Part shown: piece by piece, positions 1 to 11,373 of the stretch
Layout of the letters: every line of letters starts with the position of its first letter
How positions within the stretch are numbered: position 1 is the stretch's first letter
DNA from: Gammaproteobacteria bacterium
GTDB taxonomy: Bacteria; Pseudomonadota; Gammaproteobacteria; Pseudomonadales; Azotimanducaceae
Assembly: GCA_020832085.1 (NCBI GenBank)
Contig: JAFIFJ010000010.1
Coordinates: forward strand, 1 to 39,760
Length of the DNA stretch: 39,760 nt
Direction of reading: 5' to 3'
Notes under the pieces: model-generated
What the model saw: the letters and a program-made list of their open reading frames with translations, nothing else
Told to the model about the DNA's origin: nothing
Databases searched by the model: none
Translations under genes and position numbers: made by a program

Positions 1-267
1 GATCTTCGGTAGATCAGGCAGCGCGCGGGCCACGCGAACTTTCTCTCGGGCCGCGCCCATGGCGATGCCGCAGCGCGCGTTGAGCCAGTGGGCTGTCGAC
101 TTCACACCGTACACATGCAGCGAGGCGACGTTCTCCCAGGCCCGCACGCAGCGCAGGAACTGATAGTCGGTGGCGTACATGTGGGTGCAGAGCAGCCCGA
201 GCTGGGCGTTGAGTTCTTTGTCGTTCATGGCGTCGAAGTCGGGGAGATCGGGGGTGGCCGGTTCCAT
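1..267 (-). CDS. DUF222-domain (13E12/HNH endonuclease family) protein, N-terminal part only
   Basis: The reading frame is open from an ATG at 267 to the window edge (89 codons), so only the N-terminus is seen. Residues 55-88 (GVKSTAHWLNARCGIAMG, then AREKVRVARALPDLP) match the DUF222 pattern of a 'T-A-x-W-L' helix followed by an 'A-R-x-x-V-R-V-A-R-A-L-x-x-L-P' segment. This family usually ends in an HNH nuclease domain, which would lie outside the window. GGAG sits 7 bases before the ATG. Members are often multicopy and associated with mobile DNA; their true role is poorly known. The gene reads away from parD, with an AT-rich gap between. The family call is from the motif; nuclease activity is inferred only. 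Confidence 0.75.
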   Translation of the reverse strand, partial: MEPATPDLPDFDAMNDKELNAQLGLLCTHMYATDYQFLRCVRAWENVASLHVYGVKSTAHWLNARCGIAMGAAREKVRVARALPDLPKI

Positions 268-286
268 GGCGGGCTCCGATAGCTAT

Positions 287-310
287 CTGCATATATGTTT
301 GGATATACAG
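287..310. promoter_or_regulatory. Operator-like inverted repeat between the DUF222 gene and parD
   Basis: CTGCATAT (287-294) and ATATACAG (303-310) are inverted arms matching at 7 of 8 positions, separated by 8 bases, in a strikingly AT-rich patch of this high-GC window. The dyad lies 20 bases upstream of the DUF222 start codon, where a regulator would overlap the promoter. Which protein binds is unknown. The arm spacing is too wide for a LexA box. Confidence 0.35.
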
Positions 311-426
311 TAATCTTGCCCGAATGCGCGACCCCGATGAACTACCCAGAAAGACTGTTTTGTTCGAAGAAAACAGGACCTTTATGCACTCTTGAGTCAT
401 CGGCGGGCAGCTGGAAACAAGGGGTA

Positions 427-456
427 TTGATTCGGCTAAACGCAGCGAATGATATT
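427..456 (+). promoter_or_regulatory. Candidate sigma-70 promoter for parD
   Basis: TTGATT (427-432) and GATATT (451-456) are separated by 18 bases and lie 30 bases before the parD start. The boxes match the consensus at 4 of 6 positions each and sit in AT-rich DNA. Read by eye; no transcript evidence. Confidence 0.35.
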
Positions 457-486
457 GTCATACTCTCGGTTTCAGGAGCGCCAGTT

Positions 487-753
487 ATGGCTATGCGCCG
501 GAAAACCATCACGCTGACCGAGCGACAGGACAGCTGGGTGAAAGGCCAGATTCAAAGCGGTCACTTCGGCAATGATGGTGAGTACATCCGCCACCTGATC
601 CGGCGAGACCAGCAGGCTCAGGAACGTCTTACCATGTTGCGAAAGGCTCTCGCTGAGGGCGAGTCACGCGGGAAAACTAGGCCCTTGGATGTATCGGCTA
701 TCAGGGCTTCTGGTCGTAAGCGGATGAAGGCGGGCAATGAGTGCTCGAGCTGA
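487..753 (+). CDS. parD: ParD-family type II antitoxin (orphan)
   Basis: An 88-residue protein. The N-terminal part (RKTITLTERQDSWVKGQIQ, then SGHFGNDGEYIRHLIRRD) has the ribbon-helix-helix form of ParD antitoxins, which dimerise, bind their own promoter and neutralise a ParE gyrase-directed toxin. The basic C-terminal tail would be the toxin-binding part. I chose the ATG at 487 because AGGAG (474-478) lies 8 bases upstream; an upstream extension of the frame has no such signal. The expected ParE frame begins inside the last codons (GTG at 741), as in normal parDE operons, but soon loses homology, so this antitoxin appears to have no functional partner here. Confidence 0.8.
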   Translation: MAMRRKTITLTERQDSWVKGQIQSGHFGNDGEYIRHLIRRDQQAQERLTMLRKALAEGESRGKTRPLDVSAIRASGRKRMKAGNECSS

Positions 754-791
754 GCGTCACGCAGACGGCTGAATCAGACCTCGCTGATGAC
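741..791 (+). pseudogene. parE toxin remnant (N-terminal stump)
   Basis: From GTG 741, overlapping the end of parD by 13 bases, the frame reads VLELSVTQTAESDLADD. This is how ParE/RelE-type toxins start (typically M-L-x-L-x-x-T-x-x-A-E-x-D-L-x-D-I). After about codon 16 the frame continues as unrelated Pro/Arg/Cys-rich sequence and runs into the tRNA-Leu gene, stopping near 900. A ParE of about 95 residues cannot fit. The right-hand limit of the homologous part is approximate. I read this as a toxin gene cut off by a recombination event close to the tRNA 3' end. Confidence 0.6.
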
Positions 792-836
792 CCGCCAGGC
801 CGCCTGAAAGCTTCGAAAGCAGGGCCCTGTCAATGC

Positions 837-923
837 TGGTGCCGGAGGTGGGACTTGAACCCACACCCTCTTGCGAGGACCGGATTTTGAGTCCGGCGCG
901 TCTACCAATTCCACCACTCCGGC
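837..923 (-). tRNA. tRNA-Leu, anticodon CAA
   Basis: The minus strand folds as a class II tRNA. The acceptor arm GCCGGAG (5' end at 923) pairs with CTCCGGC (847-841). The D-arm contains GGTAGAC. The anticodon stem CCGGA/TCCGG encloses the loop CTCAAAA (anticodon CAA, reads UUG). There is a long variable arm, a T-loop GTTCAAGTC, and a genome-encoded CCA (837-839). The long variable arm is diagnostic of Leu/Ser/Tyr, and the anticodon settles leucine. tRNA-Leu genes of this type (leuX in E. coli) are known integration targets for islands. The 3' end faces the parDE remnant. Confidence 0.95.
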
Positions 924-933
924 GCGGAGGCGG

Positions 934-962
934 AGCATAGCGACCGCGGCCGTCCGGCTCAA
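934..962 (-). promoter_or_regulatory. Promoter of tRNA-Leu
   Basis: On the minus strand TTGAGC (962-957) is followed after exactly 17 bases by TATGCT (939-934). Transcription would begin about 4-5 bases before the mature tRNA 5' end at 923. The spacing and fit to sigma-70 are good. Confidence 0.6.
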
Positions 963-1083
963 TCCCGATCTCTGGATGAAGGTTCCCCACTGGACGCTGG
1001 CGCCCTGCTGGTATCTCATGGCGGCCTTCCGTGGGCGCAGACCGATGCCGGCGCCCGCTACGTGCATGCAAGGGAGACGATTG

Positions 1084-3477
1084 ATGCTTCAACGCAGGGC
1101 CGAGGTGCGGTGGCTGGGGTCAGCCATCCTGCTGGCGATATTGGCCGTGGGCTGTGGTGGCGGCAATGACGGCACCGTGGTCGAGCGCTCCACCGTGGCC
1201 ATCCGTGGTGTGGTGGACGATGGGACGCCCACGTCTCCGGTGGCCAATGCCCGTTGCCGGGTGCTCGACCTCGAGGGTCGGGTGCTGCATTCCGCCACCG
1301 CCAATGCCCAGGGTGAGTTCGTGCTGCTGGCCGATCCGGGCGAGCGCGGCGTGCTCGCCTGCGCCCCGCCCAATCAGGCGGCGCTGGAACTTCGTGCCTT
1401 CTTCAGCACGGTCGGATTGCCGCCCGGGGGCGATCTCAGCGATCAGCTGGTGCTGCCCGCCACCACGGTGGTGGCGTGGCTGGTGGCGCAGGAGTTCAGT
1501 GATGGCCGCGTCTCGGATCCGGTGGCGCGCCGGGATGCCCTGATGGGCGCCATCGATACGGATGCCGATCTCGGTCTGCTGACGGCCACGGCAACGATGC
1601 TGTTCAATGCGCTGCGCGGTGGCGCCAATGCGGACTTCGAAGCGCTGTTCATGGATCTGGTGGACGATAGTGTCCTGGATGCAGCGGCCTTCGAGGCCCT
1701 GGCAGAGGAGATTGACGCGGCCGTAGCCGAACTCGAGGCAGAGTTCGGGCGCACCTTGCGGGCAGCCTTCCTGGCCCGTTTCCCGCCCTTCGACCTGAGC
1801 GTGCTGCACCACTCCGGTGGCGCCGGTGCCTTGCTTGATGCGGGCCCGGGTCTGGAGAACTTCGGCGGTGTGGCCCGCTTTGCCACGGTGGTGGACGACA
1901 CCCGCTTCGCGGCGCGGACCTTCGGGCCGACCATTCTGCTGTCCGGTGGCGACCAGATCACGCCCAGCCTGCTCAGACAGGCCAGCATCGATCGCCAGAA
2001 CGGTGACTACGATGCCGACGCCATGGCGCGGCTGGGCTACGCCGGCATGGGCCTCGGACCGCGGGATCTCGCCCTCAGCCCGGTGGGGCTGGGCAGCTTT
2101 CTCTCCGCCTTCAGCCCCATCGTGCCCATGATCACCTCCACGGTGGACCTGTCCGGCGAGCAGAACCTGTTGGCTCCCATCGCCGCCGATCGCTTGCCTC
2201 CCGTGAGAGTGGTGGAGATCGGTGGTCGCCGGGTCGGATTGGTGTCGGCGACTCGTCCCGACATGCGTACCGTCTCCAGCCCCCGCAGCATGGCCTTCGC
2301 GCCTGCCGACGAACTCGTCACGGTGGTGCAGAATCAGGTCGACGCGGTAACCGCCGCCGGTGCGCGGGTGGTTATCCTGCTCTCCCATCAGGCGGATCTG
2401 GAAGCCGATCGGGCGCTGGCGGAACAGCTGCGGGACGTGGATGTGGTGATCGCTGCGGGCGGCCACAGCCTGCTGGCCAATGAGGGCGACCTGCTGATAC
2501 CCGGCGATGAGGACCGCGTGGCCGGAGCTTATCCCCAATGGGCGACGGATCAGGACGGCGTGGACGTGCCGCTGGTCAGCACGGCCGGCCGGTACCGCTA
2601 CCTCGGCCGCCTCGATGTGTCGCTGGATCCGCTCGGGTTGCTGCTCGGGGTCGATGCGCTGAACTCCGGCCCCATCCGCGTGGCCGGCTCCGGCACGCCG
2701 GATGGCGTGGTGGCCGATGCCGGGATGGTGGCTGAGGTCATCGAGCCCCTGCTGGCGGCCGTGGAGACGCTGCGGGGTAATGAGGCGGCGCAGGTGCAGG
2801 TGCCCCTGGACGCCACCGCCGAGAATCTGCGCTCGCGGGAAACCAACTTCGGTGATCTGGTGGCGGACGCGCTGGTGGCCCTGGCCCGCTCTCAGGCCCA
2901 GGGCTTCAATGCGGGCAATGCCACCGCTGCCGTGGTGGATGCCGGGGCCGTGCTGATCGATGAGGTGATCGCCGATGGCAGGGTCATCCGTCGCGCGGAC
3001 GTCTATGACCTGCTCGATGCGGATCGCACGCTGACGGTGATGAGCAACGTCAGTGCCACCCAGCTCAAGCGTCTGTTGGAGTGGTCATTGGCCAACGTCG
3101 GTGGTCCGGAATTCCTGCAGCTGGCAGGACTTCGTCTCGAGTGGGATCCCAACGGTACGGCGCAGGAGCTCGATGAAGAGGGCGAGGTGGTGACGGCCGG
3201 AACCCGGGTGCGGCAGCTGCGCATCATTGGTGGCGCCGTCCTGGTGGAAGATGGTGCCGTGCGTGAGAACGCACCGAACATTGCCCTGGCCACCACCGAC
3301 CGCTTGGCCCAGGGGCTGCTTGGCAACCCCGTCGTCGGTGCCAATCGGGTCAACATCGGACTGTCACTGCCCCAGGCCCTCGATCGCTACCTGGTGGAGG
3401 CACTGCAGCGTCGTGTCCGCAGCAACGACTTTCCGGTGGAAGGCCGCCAGCGCATCATTCGCCTCTCCGGCGGTTGA
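1084..3477 (+). CDS. Lipoprotein with 5'-nucleotidase (UshA-like) fold and altered active-site motifs
   Basis: A 797-residue protein from ATG 1084, with AGGGAG 7 bases upstream. The signal sequence ends in the lipobox LAVGC (Cys24), so it is probably a membrane-anchored periplasmic lipoprotein. Residues about 38-100 look like a carboxypeptidase-regulatory beta-sandwich. About 236-515 resemble a calcineurin-like metallophosphatase domain (LLSGGD at 286-290, [11 protein letters not shown] near 432, GGHS at 459). About 575-790 resemble the 5'-nucleotidase C-terminal domain ([16 protein letters not shown]). Several catalytic motifs are changed: the D-x-H site reads LHHSGG, GNHE reads GPRD, GGHSH reads GGHSL, and the C-terminal N-G-G-I-R site reads DAGAVLI. 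It may bind a ligand without hydrolysing it. Function is unknown. queA follows 22 bases later. Confidence 0.75.
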   Translation: MLQRRAEVRWLGSAILLAILAVGCGGGNDGTVVERSTVAIRGVVDDGTPTSPVANARCRVLDLEGRVLHSATANAQGEFVLLADPGERGVLACAPPNQAALELRAFFSTVGLPPGGDLSDQLVLPATTVVAWLVAQEFSDGRVSDPVARRDALMGAIDTDADLGLLTATATMLFNALRGGANADFEALFMDLVDDSVLDAAAFEALAEEIDAAVAELEAEFGRTLRAAFLARFPPFDLSVLHHSGGAGALLDAGPGLENFGGVARFATVVDDTRFAARTFGPTILLSGGDQITPSLLRQASIDRQNGDYDADAMARLGYAGMGLGPRDLALSPVGLGSFLSAFSPIVPMITSTVDLSGEQNLLAPIAADRLPPVRVVEIGGRRVGLVSATRPDMRTVSSPRSMAFAPADELVTVVQNQVDAVTAAGARVVILLSHQADLEADRALAEQLRDVDVVIAAGGHSLLANEGDLLIPGDEDRVAGAYPQWATDQDGVDVPLVSTAGRYRYLGRLDVSLDPLGLLLGVDALNSGPIRVAGSGTPDGVVADAGMVAEVIEPLLAAVETLRGNEAAQVQVPLDATAENLRSRETNFGDLVADALVALARSQAQGFNAGNATAAVVDAGAVLIDEVIADGRVIRRADVYDLLDADRTLTVMSNVSATQLKRLLEWSLANVGGPEFLQLAGLRLEWDPNGTAQELDEEGEVVTAGTRVRQLRIIGGAVLVEDGAVRENAPNIALATTDRLAQGLLGNPVVGANRVNIGLSLPQALDRYLVEALQRRVRSNDFPVEGRQRIIRLSGG

Positions 3478-3499
3478 GCTGAACTGCCGACCCCTTTCG

Positions 3500-6067
<2,568 letters not shown>

Positions 6068-6068
<1 letters not shown>

Positions 6069-8020
6069 TGGCTCGTAGCCGCGGCAGCTCCCGGGGAGCG
6101 GTTGCGCCGCCGGGACTGGTGACGCTTGGCGGCGCCCGTTCGCGCGGAGGCGCCGGCAATCTCAACGCGTTTCCGCTCTGGCGTTACATCGTGGTAGTGG
6201 TGGTGGTGGCGGTGGGCTGCCTGTACGCAGCGCCCAATCTCTACCCGCCGGACTATGCGGTGCAGATCTCCGGTCGCGGCGAATCACCGACGGTTCCGGA
6301 GCACGTGGTGGCGCTGGCGGAGCGGGCCGCCGTGGAAGCGGGGTTCGAACCCACCCGGGTCGCCATTGAATACGGTCAGGCGGTCCTGCGCTTCCGCGAC
6401 AACGAAACCCAGATCCGCGCCCAGGAAATCATTCGGCAACACCTCGTCCGCGACGGCATCGGCGACGACTACATCATCGCCCTGAACCTCGCCTCCACCA
6501 CGCCTGCCTGGCTCGAGCGTATCGGCGGGGCACGCATGAACTATGGCCTCGATCTGTCCGGCGGCGTCCATTTCCTGCTCGAAGTGGACATGGAGACGGC
6601 GGTCCGGGACCGCCTCAACGGCTTCGAGGAAGAGGTCCGAACCGTATTCCGCAATGAACGGCTGCGTTACCTCCGGCCCATCGACACCCGTCTTCAGCCG
6701 CCGGAAATCCGCATCCGCTTTCGAGACGAGGCCGACCGGGATTCCGGTCGCTCGGCCCTCACCGGTCGGGTGCACGAGTTCGATCTCTCCACCGACGTCA
6801 TCGACGGTGATCCGGCGCTGGTGATGCGCCTGCGCGCGGACGTGGTCAGCGAGATCGAGGACTACGCCATCTCCCAGAACCTGATCAGCCTGCGCAACCG
6901 GGTCAACGAACTCGGGGTCTCGGAACCGCTGGTGCAGCGCATGGGCCGCAACCGCATCGTCATCGATCTGCCGGGTATTCAGGATTCTTCCCGCGCCAAG
7001 GACATCATCGGCCGGGTGGCGAATCTGGAGTTCCGGCTGGTGGCCAGCGCCGATCATCCGCGCAGCGAGGTGGAAACCTTCCCTTATCAGGGGCGCGATG
7101 TGGATCTGCAGCGGGCCGTCATCGCCACCGGAGATCGGGTGGGCAACGCCACCGCCAGCATCGATCCGGAAACCAGCATGCCGCAGGTGAACATCACCCT
7201 CGATGGGCGCGGCGGCGAGCGCATGCACGAGGCCACCCGCCACAACATCGGCCGGCAGATGGCCATTCTCTTCCGCGAGACCCTGACCCGGTCCCACTAC
7301 GAGGAAGTGGATGGCGAAATGGTGCTGCGGCAGGTGCCCTACGAGGAGCAGCGCCTGATCAGCGTGGCCACCATTCAGGCGGCGCTGGGCAACCGTTTCC
7401 GCATCACGGGCCTGTCCCAGAACGAAGCGCGCGATCTGTCGCTGCTGCTGCGGGCTGGAGCCCTGGCCGCGCCCATGTACATCGTCGAGGAGCGCACGGT
7501 CGGTGCGTCGCTGGGCGAGCAGAACATTCGCGCGGGCTTCCTGTCGGTGGCCATCGGCTTCGCCCTGGTGATGACCTTCATGATGGTCTACTACAAGCTG
7601 TTCGGGCTGGCAGCCAACATCGCCCTGGCCGTGAACCTGGTGCTGCTGATTGCGGTCATGTCTCTGCTCGGCGCCACCCTGACCCTGCCGGGCATCGCCG
7701 GCATCGTGCTCACGGTGGGTATGGCGGTGGACGCCAACGTGCTGATCTTCTCGCGCATTCGCGAGGAACTGCAGTATCGAAGTCCCCAGGCTGCCATATC
7801 GGCCGGCTTCGACCGGGCCTTCGTGGCCATTCTGGATGCCAACATCACGACCTTGATCGTGGCTGTGATCCTCTACGCCATCGGCAGTGGTCCGGTGCGC
7901 GGCTTTGCCGTGACCCTGTCCATCGGCATCTGCACCTCGCTGTTCGCGGCCCTGATGGTGACCCGGGCGTTGGTCAATCTCATGTATGGCGGGCGCAACA
8001 TCCGCCAGCTGGCGATCTGA
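6068..8020 (+). CDS. secD: Protein translocase subunit SecD
   Basis: SecD and SecF form the proton-driven pump that pulls exported proteins through SecYEG. The 650-residue product has a first membrane helix (about 38-58), a large periplasmic domain with NYGLDLSGGVHFLLEVD, and a C-terminal RND-type membrane domain. That domain contains TVGASLGEQNI and GMAVDANVLIFSRIREEL (about 550-568), including the conserved proton-relay Asp. I used ATG 6068, which shares a base with the yajC stop. This gives about 33 Gly/Arg/Ser-rich residues before the point where E. coli SecD begins (NAFPLWRY here). A GTG at 6119 would shorten the extension. Confidence 0.95.
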
Positions 8021-8031
8021 GGAGCCCGTAA

Positions 8032-9021
8032 GTGAGCGAATCCGATCTGGACATTGATCGCCGCAACGTCGAGAAGCGCCAGACCTTCTGGGAGTTCGAA
8101 CTCGCCCTGGATTTCATGCGCTGGCGCAAGGTGGCTGCCTGGGCCTCCGGGGCTGCGGTGCTGGCCTCCATTCTGCTGCTGATCTTCAAGGGTCTGAGCT
8201 TCGGCCTCGACTTCACCGGCGGCACCCTGGTGGAAGTGCAGTTCCCGCAAGCGGTGGATCCCCAGGAAGTGCGCGTGGAGCTGCAGGATCTCGGTTACGA
8301 GAATCTGGTGGTGCAGAACTTTGGCACCCCGAGGGACATTCTGGTCCGGGTGCCACCTGACGTGGTGGGGGACGAGGCCACCGTGGGTGATGCCCTCATC
8401 CAGCAGCTGCGCACCGTCTACGGCGCCGACGTCACCCTGCGGCGCTCCGAGTTCGTGGGTCCGACAGTGGGTGAGGAACTGCGGGAGCAGGGTGGCCTGG
8501 CCATGCTGGCGGCCCTGGTCCTGGTGATGATCTATATCCTGTTCCGCTTCAGCGGCAAGTTCGCCATTGGTGCGGTGGTGGCCCTGGCCCACGACGTCAT
8601 TATCGTCATGGGCGCGTTCGTACTGTTCCAGTGGAGCTTCGATCTGCCATCGCTGGCGGCGGTGCTGGCGGTGATCGGCTATTCGCTCAACGACACCATC
8701 GTCATCTCCGATCGCATCCGGGAGGAGTTCAGACGGTTGCGGCGGGAGACGCCGCTGGAAGTGCTGAACATTGCGCTCAACAAGACTTTGGGTCGCACCC
8801 TGGTCACATCGTTGACCACCATCCTGGTGCTGGCAGTGCTGTTCATTTTCGGTGGCCAGACCGTGGAAGGATTCTCGGAGGCCCTGATCGTCGGGGTCCT
8901 TGTCGGGACCTATTCATCCATCTACGTGGCGGCGAATACGCTGGTGGCGCTGGGCATCAGCCGCGAGGATCTGCTGCTGCCGGTGAAGGAAGGTGCCGAC
9001 CAGGAAGGCATCGAGCCCTGA
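8032..9021 (+). CDS. secF: Protein translocase subunit SecF
   Basis: A 329-residue partner of SecD. It has a first helix (about 38-58), the motif SFGLDFTGGTLVEVQF after it, and the membrane-domain signature GYSLNDTIVISDRIREEF (about 216-233). The start is GTG 8032, with GGAG directly after the secD stop and 7 bases upstream. It is the last gene of the queA operon and converges on suhB with only 21 bases between the stops. Confidence 0.96.
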   Translation: MSESDLDIDRRNVEKRQTFWEFELALDFMRWRKVAAWASGAAVLASILLLIFKGLSFGLDFTGGTLVEVQFPQAVDPQEVRVELQDLGYENLVVQNFGTPRDILVRVPPDVVGDEATVGDALIQQLRTVYGADVTLRRSEFVGPTVGEELREQGGLAMLAALVLVMIYILFRFSGKFAIGAVVALAHDVIIVMGAFVLFQWSFDLPSLAAVLAVIGYSLNDTIVISDRIREEFRRLRRETPLEVLNIALNKTLGRTLVTSLTTILVLAVLFIFGGQTVEGFSEALIVGVLVGTYSSIYVAANTLVALGISREDLLLPVKEGADQEGIEP

Positions 9022-9042
9022 GGGGGCCGCGGTCGGTCTGAC

Positions 9043-9858
9043 TCAGCCCCGCTCGGGTCGCATGGTCGGCACCACGTTGGGCGCGATGGTCTGCAGGACC
9101 GCCTTGAAGCACTTGGGATTGCCCGCCACGATGTTGCCGCTGCTCAGGTAGTGCATGTCCCCCGTGAAGTCCGCCACCAGGCCGCCCGCCTCGGCGATGA
9201 GCAAGGCCCCCGCCGCCATGTCCCAGGGCTTCAGGCCCGGCTCGAAGAAGGCATCGAGACGCCCGGCAGCCACGTAGGCCAGATCCAGGGCAGCGGAACC
9301 TGAGCGGCGCACGCTGCGCGCGCGACGGGTCATGGATTCCAGCATGGCCATGTAGGGAGTCAGGTGGAGATCCACCTCGCCCGGGGGCAGGCCGGTACCG
9401 ATCAGGGCGCTTTCCAGGTGAGCGCGCTTGCTGACGCGGATACGGCGATCGTTGAGCTGGGCACCGTGGCCCCGGGAGGCGATGAAGGATTCGTCACGCA
9501 GGGGGTCGAGGATCACCGCGTGTTCCATTTTGCCGCGCACGCGACAGGCAATGGACACGCAGAAGTGCGGGATGCCGTGGAGGAAGTTGGTGGTGCCATC
9601 CAGCGGATCGATGATCCAGGTGTGGTCGGCATCCTTGGGGCCGATCAGCCCGGACTCCTCGCACAGGAAGGCATGATCCGGATAGGACTTGGTGAGGATG
9701 TCGAGGATGGCCTGCTCGGCGGCACGGTCGACCTCGGACACCAGGTCGTTCTTGCGCTTCTCCTGGATGTCCAGGGTGTCTACGCGATCGAGGGCACGAA
9801 CGATGATCTGCCCGGCGCGCCGGGCTGCGCGCAGGGCGATGTTGGCCATGGGCTGCAC
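9043..9858 (-). CDS. suhB: Inositol-phosphate phosphatase family protein SuhB
   Basis: SuhB hydrolyses inositol-1-phosphate in vitro and in E. coli joins the rRNA antitermination complex. This 271-residue product keeps the metal ligands: CEES (Glu67-Glu68), IDPLDGTTNF (Asp84, Asp87) and the second motif KPWDMAAGALLIAEAGG (Asp213). I start at GTG 9858, not the ATG three codons later, because GGAG lies 7 bases upstream of the GTG and the N-terminus VQPMANIALRAARRAG then aligns with E. coli MHPMLNIAVRAARKAG. It is divergent from trmJ across about 110 bases, the usual suhB/trmJ arrangement. Confidence 0.93.
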   Translation of the reverse strand: MQPMANIALRAARRAGQIIVRALDRVDTLDIQEKRKNDLVSEVDRAAEQAILDILTKSYPDHAFLCEESGLIGPKDADHTWIIDPLDGTTNFLHGIPHFCVSIACRVRGKMEHAVILDPLRDESFIASRGHGAQLNDRRIRVSKRAHLESALIGTGLPPGEVDLHLTPYMAMLESMTRRARSVRRSGSAALDLAYVAAGRLDAFFEPGLKPWDMAAGALLIAEAGGLVADFTGDMHYLSSGNIVAGNPKCFKAVLQTIAPNVVPTMRPERG

Positions 9859-9968
9859 GGCGGGTCTCCACGGTTGGAGGCGGGTCGAAAATGGCCGGCC
9901 TGAAACGGCTGCGAAGGTTACCAGAAGTGCAGGGCGGATGGAGAAGCAACCGTGATGGAGAATGCAAA

Positions 9969-10766
9969 GTGACAAACGCGACCGATGCCCCGGGGCTGGC
10001 TCCGGAAATCGCCGGGCGTATCCGCATGGTGATGGTGGAGCCCACCCACCCGGGCAACATCGGCGCCGCCGCCCGGGCCATCAAGAACATGGGCCTGACG
10101 CAGCTGGTGCTGGTGAATCCGCTGAAATTTCCCGACAACGAGGCGCGTTTCCGCTCGGCGTCGGCGGTGGACGTGGTGGATGCGGCCCGGGTGGTGCCGA
10201 CCTTGGCAGACGCCATCGACGACTGCACCCTGGTGATCGGTGCCTCGGCCCGCAATCGTCGCGTGCCCTGGCCGCTGGTGGATGCCCGGGCCGCGGCGGC
10301 GGCCGCCCTGAAGGAAGTGACCCAGGGTGAGGTGGCCATCCTCTTCGGCCGCGAATCCAGCGGGCTGACCAACGACGAGCTGGCCCGCTGTCAGCTGCAC
10401 CTGCATATTCCCAGCGATCCGGCCTACACCTCCCTCAACGTGGCCATGGCCATGCAGATCGTCGCTTATGAGATCCGCCAGGGCTGGCTGGATGCGGGCG
10501 GACTGCTGCCGGAGCCGGACTGGGACAAGCCCTGGGCCGATACCCGGGCGGTGGAAGGTATGCTCACGCACCTCTCCGACGTGCTGGACATGCTGCAGTT
10601 CTACGATCAGCGGGAGCCCGGACAGGTGATGCTGCGCATGCGGCGGCTGTTCTTCCGCACCCGGCTCGATCAGGTGGAGGTCAACATTCTGCGCGGCCTG
10701 CTCACCAACATGGAGCGCCGGGCAGGGCAGCAGGGCAAGGGCGCCCGCGATCCGGATGGGGAGTGA
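9969..10766 (+). CDS. trmJ: tRNA (cytidine/uridine-32-2'-O)-methyltransferase TrmJ
   Basis: TrmJ methylates the ribose of residue 32 in the tRNA anticodon loop. The 265-residue product has the SPOUT (SpoU) motifs VEPTHPGNIGAAARAIKNMG near the start, VAILFGRESSGLTNDEL at about 121-137 and SLNVAMAMQIVAYEI at about 155-169, which form the SAM-binding knot. It also has the C-terminal helical extension typical of TrmJ. I chose GTG 9969 because GGAG sits 8 bases before it. It precedes iscR by 97 bases, in the usual place. Confidence 0.92.
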   Translation: MTNATDAPGLAPEIAGRIRMVMVEPTHPGNIGAAARAIKNMGLTQLVLVNPLKFPDNEARFRSASAVDVVDAARVVPTLADAIDDCTLVIGASARNRRVPWPLVDARAAAAAALKEVTQGEVAILFGRESSGLTNDELARCQLHLHIPSDPAYTSLNVAMAMQIVAYEIRQGWLDAGGLLPEPDWDKPWADTRAVEGMLTHLSDVLDMLQFYDQREPGQVMLRMRRLFFRTRLDQVEVNILRGLLTNMERRAGQQGKGARDPDGE

Positions 10767-10799
10767 GGCGCGCCGCCGCTTCGAGCCGCGGGACAAAAG

Positions 10800-10828
10800 T
10801 TGATCGCCGCCCTCGGGTATTAGACAAT
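10800..10828 (+). promoter_or_regulatory. iscR promoter with a candidate IscR type 1 binding site
   Basis: TTGATC (10800-10805) and GACAAT (10823-10828) are spaced by 17 bases. Between them lies CTCGGGTAT (10812-10820), which resembles the right half of [2Fe-2S]-IscR type 1 sites. Such sites overlap the promoter of iscR operons and mediate autorepression. The left half is degenerate. Promoter and operator are read by eye from consensus memory, so treat them as candidates. Confidence 0.45.
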
Positions 10829-10863
10829 CCTCCTTTGCAGTCCGCCTCCGAGGATGCTGATTC

Positions 10864-11373
10864 ATGCGTCTGACCACACGCGGCCGCTATGCCGTGACCG
10901 CCATGGTCGATCTGGCGCTGCACGGTTCGAAGGGGCCGGTGGCCCTGGCGGACATCGCCACCCGTCAGCACATCTCCCTGGCCTATCTCGAACAGCTCTT
11001 CGCCCGCCTGCGCAGGAACGGGCTGGTGTGCAGTGTGCGCGGCCCCGGTGGCGGCTATCGGCTGGCGGAAGCTGGCCTGGACATTGCGGTCGTGGACATC
11101 ATCGATGCGGTGGACGAGTCCCTGGATGCCACCCGCTGCGGCGGCGGCAGCGATTGCCAGGATGGGCGGACCTGCCTCACCCACGAACTCTGGAGTGACC
11201 TGTCGTCGAGGATTCATGCCTTCCTCAAGGGCGTCACCCTCGGTCAGATCATCGACCGCCCGGAAATTCAGGCGGTGGGTCGACGGCAACGGCAGGCGAC
11301 GGACGGGCCGGAACGGCGGTCCGGGGATCGCATCGACACCTTCTCGCTCGACCCGGCGCCCTTGAAGCCATGA
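10864..11373 (+). CDS. iscR: Rrf2-family iron-sulfur cluster regulator IscR
   Basis: IscR senses Fe-S status through a [2Fe-2S] cluster and represses the isc operon when loaded. The N-terminal winged helix ([20 protein letters not shown]...) is followed by the cluster loop. Cys92, Cys98, Cys104 and His107 fall at the same residue numbers as in E. coli. The 169-residue length is normal, with an extended Arg-rich tail. GAGGA precedes the ATG by 9 bases. Its stop overlaps iscS by four bases. The conserved ligands imply working Fe-S sensing even though the scaffold genes are not next to it. Confidence 0.96.
   Translation: MRLTTRGRYAVTAMVDLALHGSKGPVALADIATRQHISLAYLEQLFARLRRNGLVCSVRGPGGGYRLAEAGLDIAVVDIIDAVDESLDATRCGGGSDCQDGRTCLTHELWSDLSSRIHAFLKGVTLGQIIDRPEIQAVGRRQRQATDGPERRSGDRIDTFSLDPAPLKP

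Noticed and set aside
287-310. LexA (SOS) box upstream of the DUF222 gene
   Set aside because: CTG and CAG are 18 bases apart, not the 10 required.
355-376. CTGTTTT/AAAACAG dyad upstream of parD as a terminator
   Set aside because: A 7-bp AT-rich stem without a following T-run in either direction; no gene end is close enough on the plus strand.
757-1092. Open frames crossing the tRNA-Leu gene on the minus strand
   Set aside because: Their only recognisable part is translated tRNA (the familiar GGIGRRAGLKIRSSQ-type and VELVDAPDSKSG-type spurious peptides).
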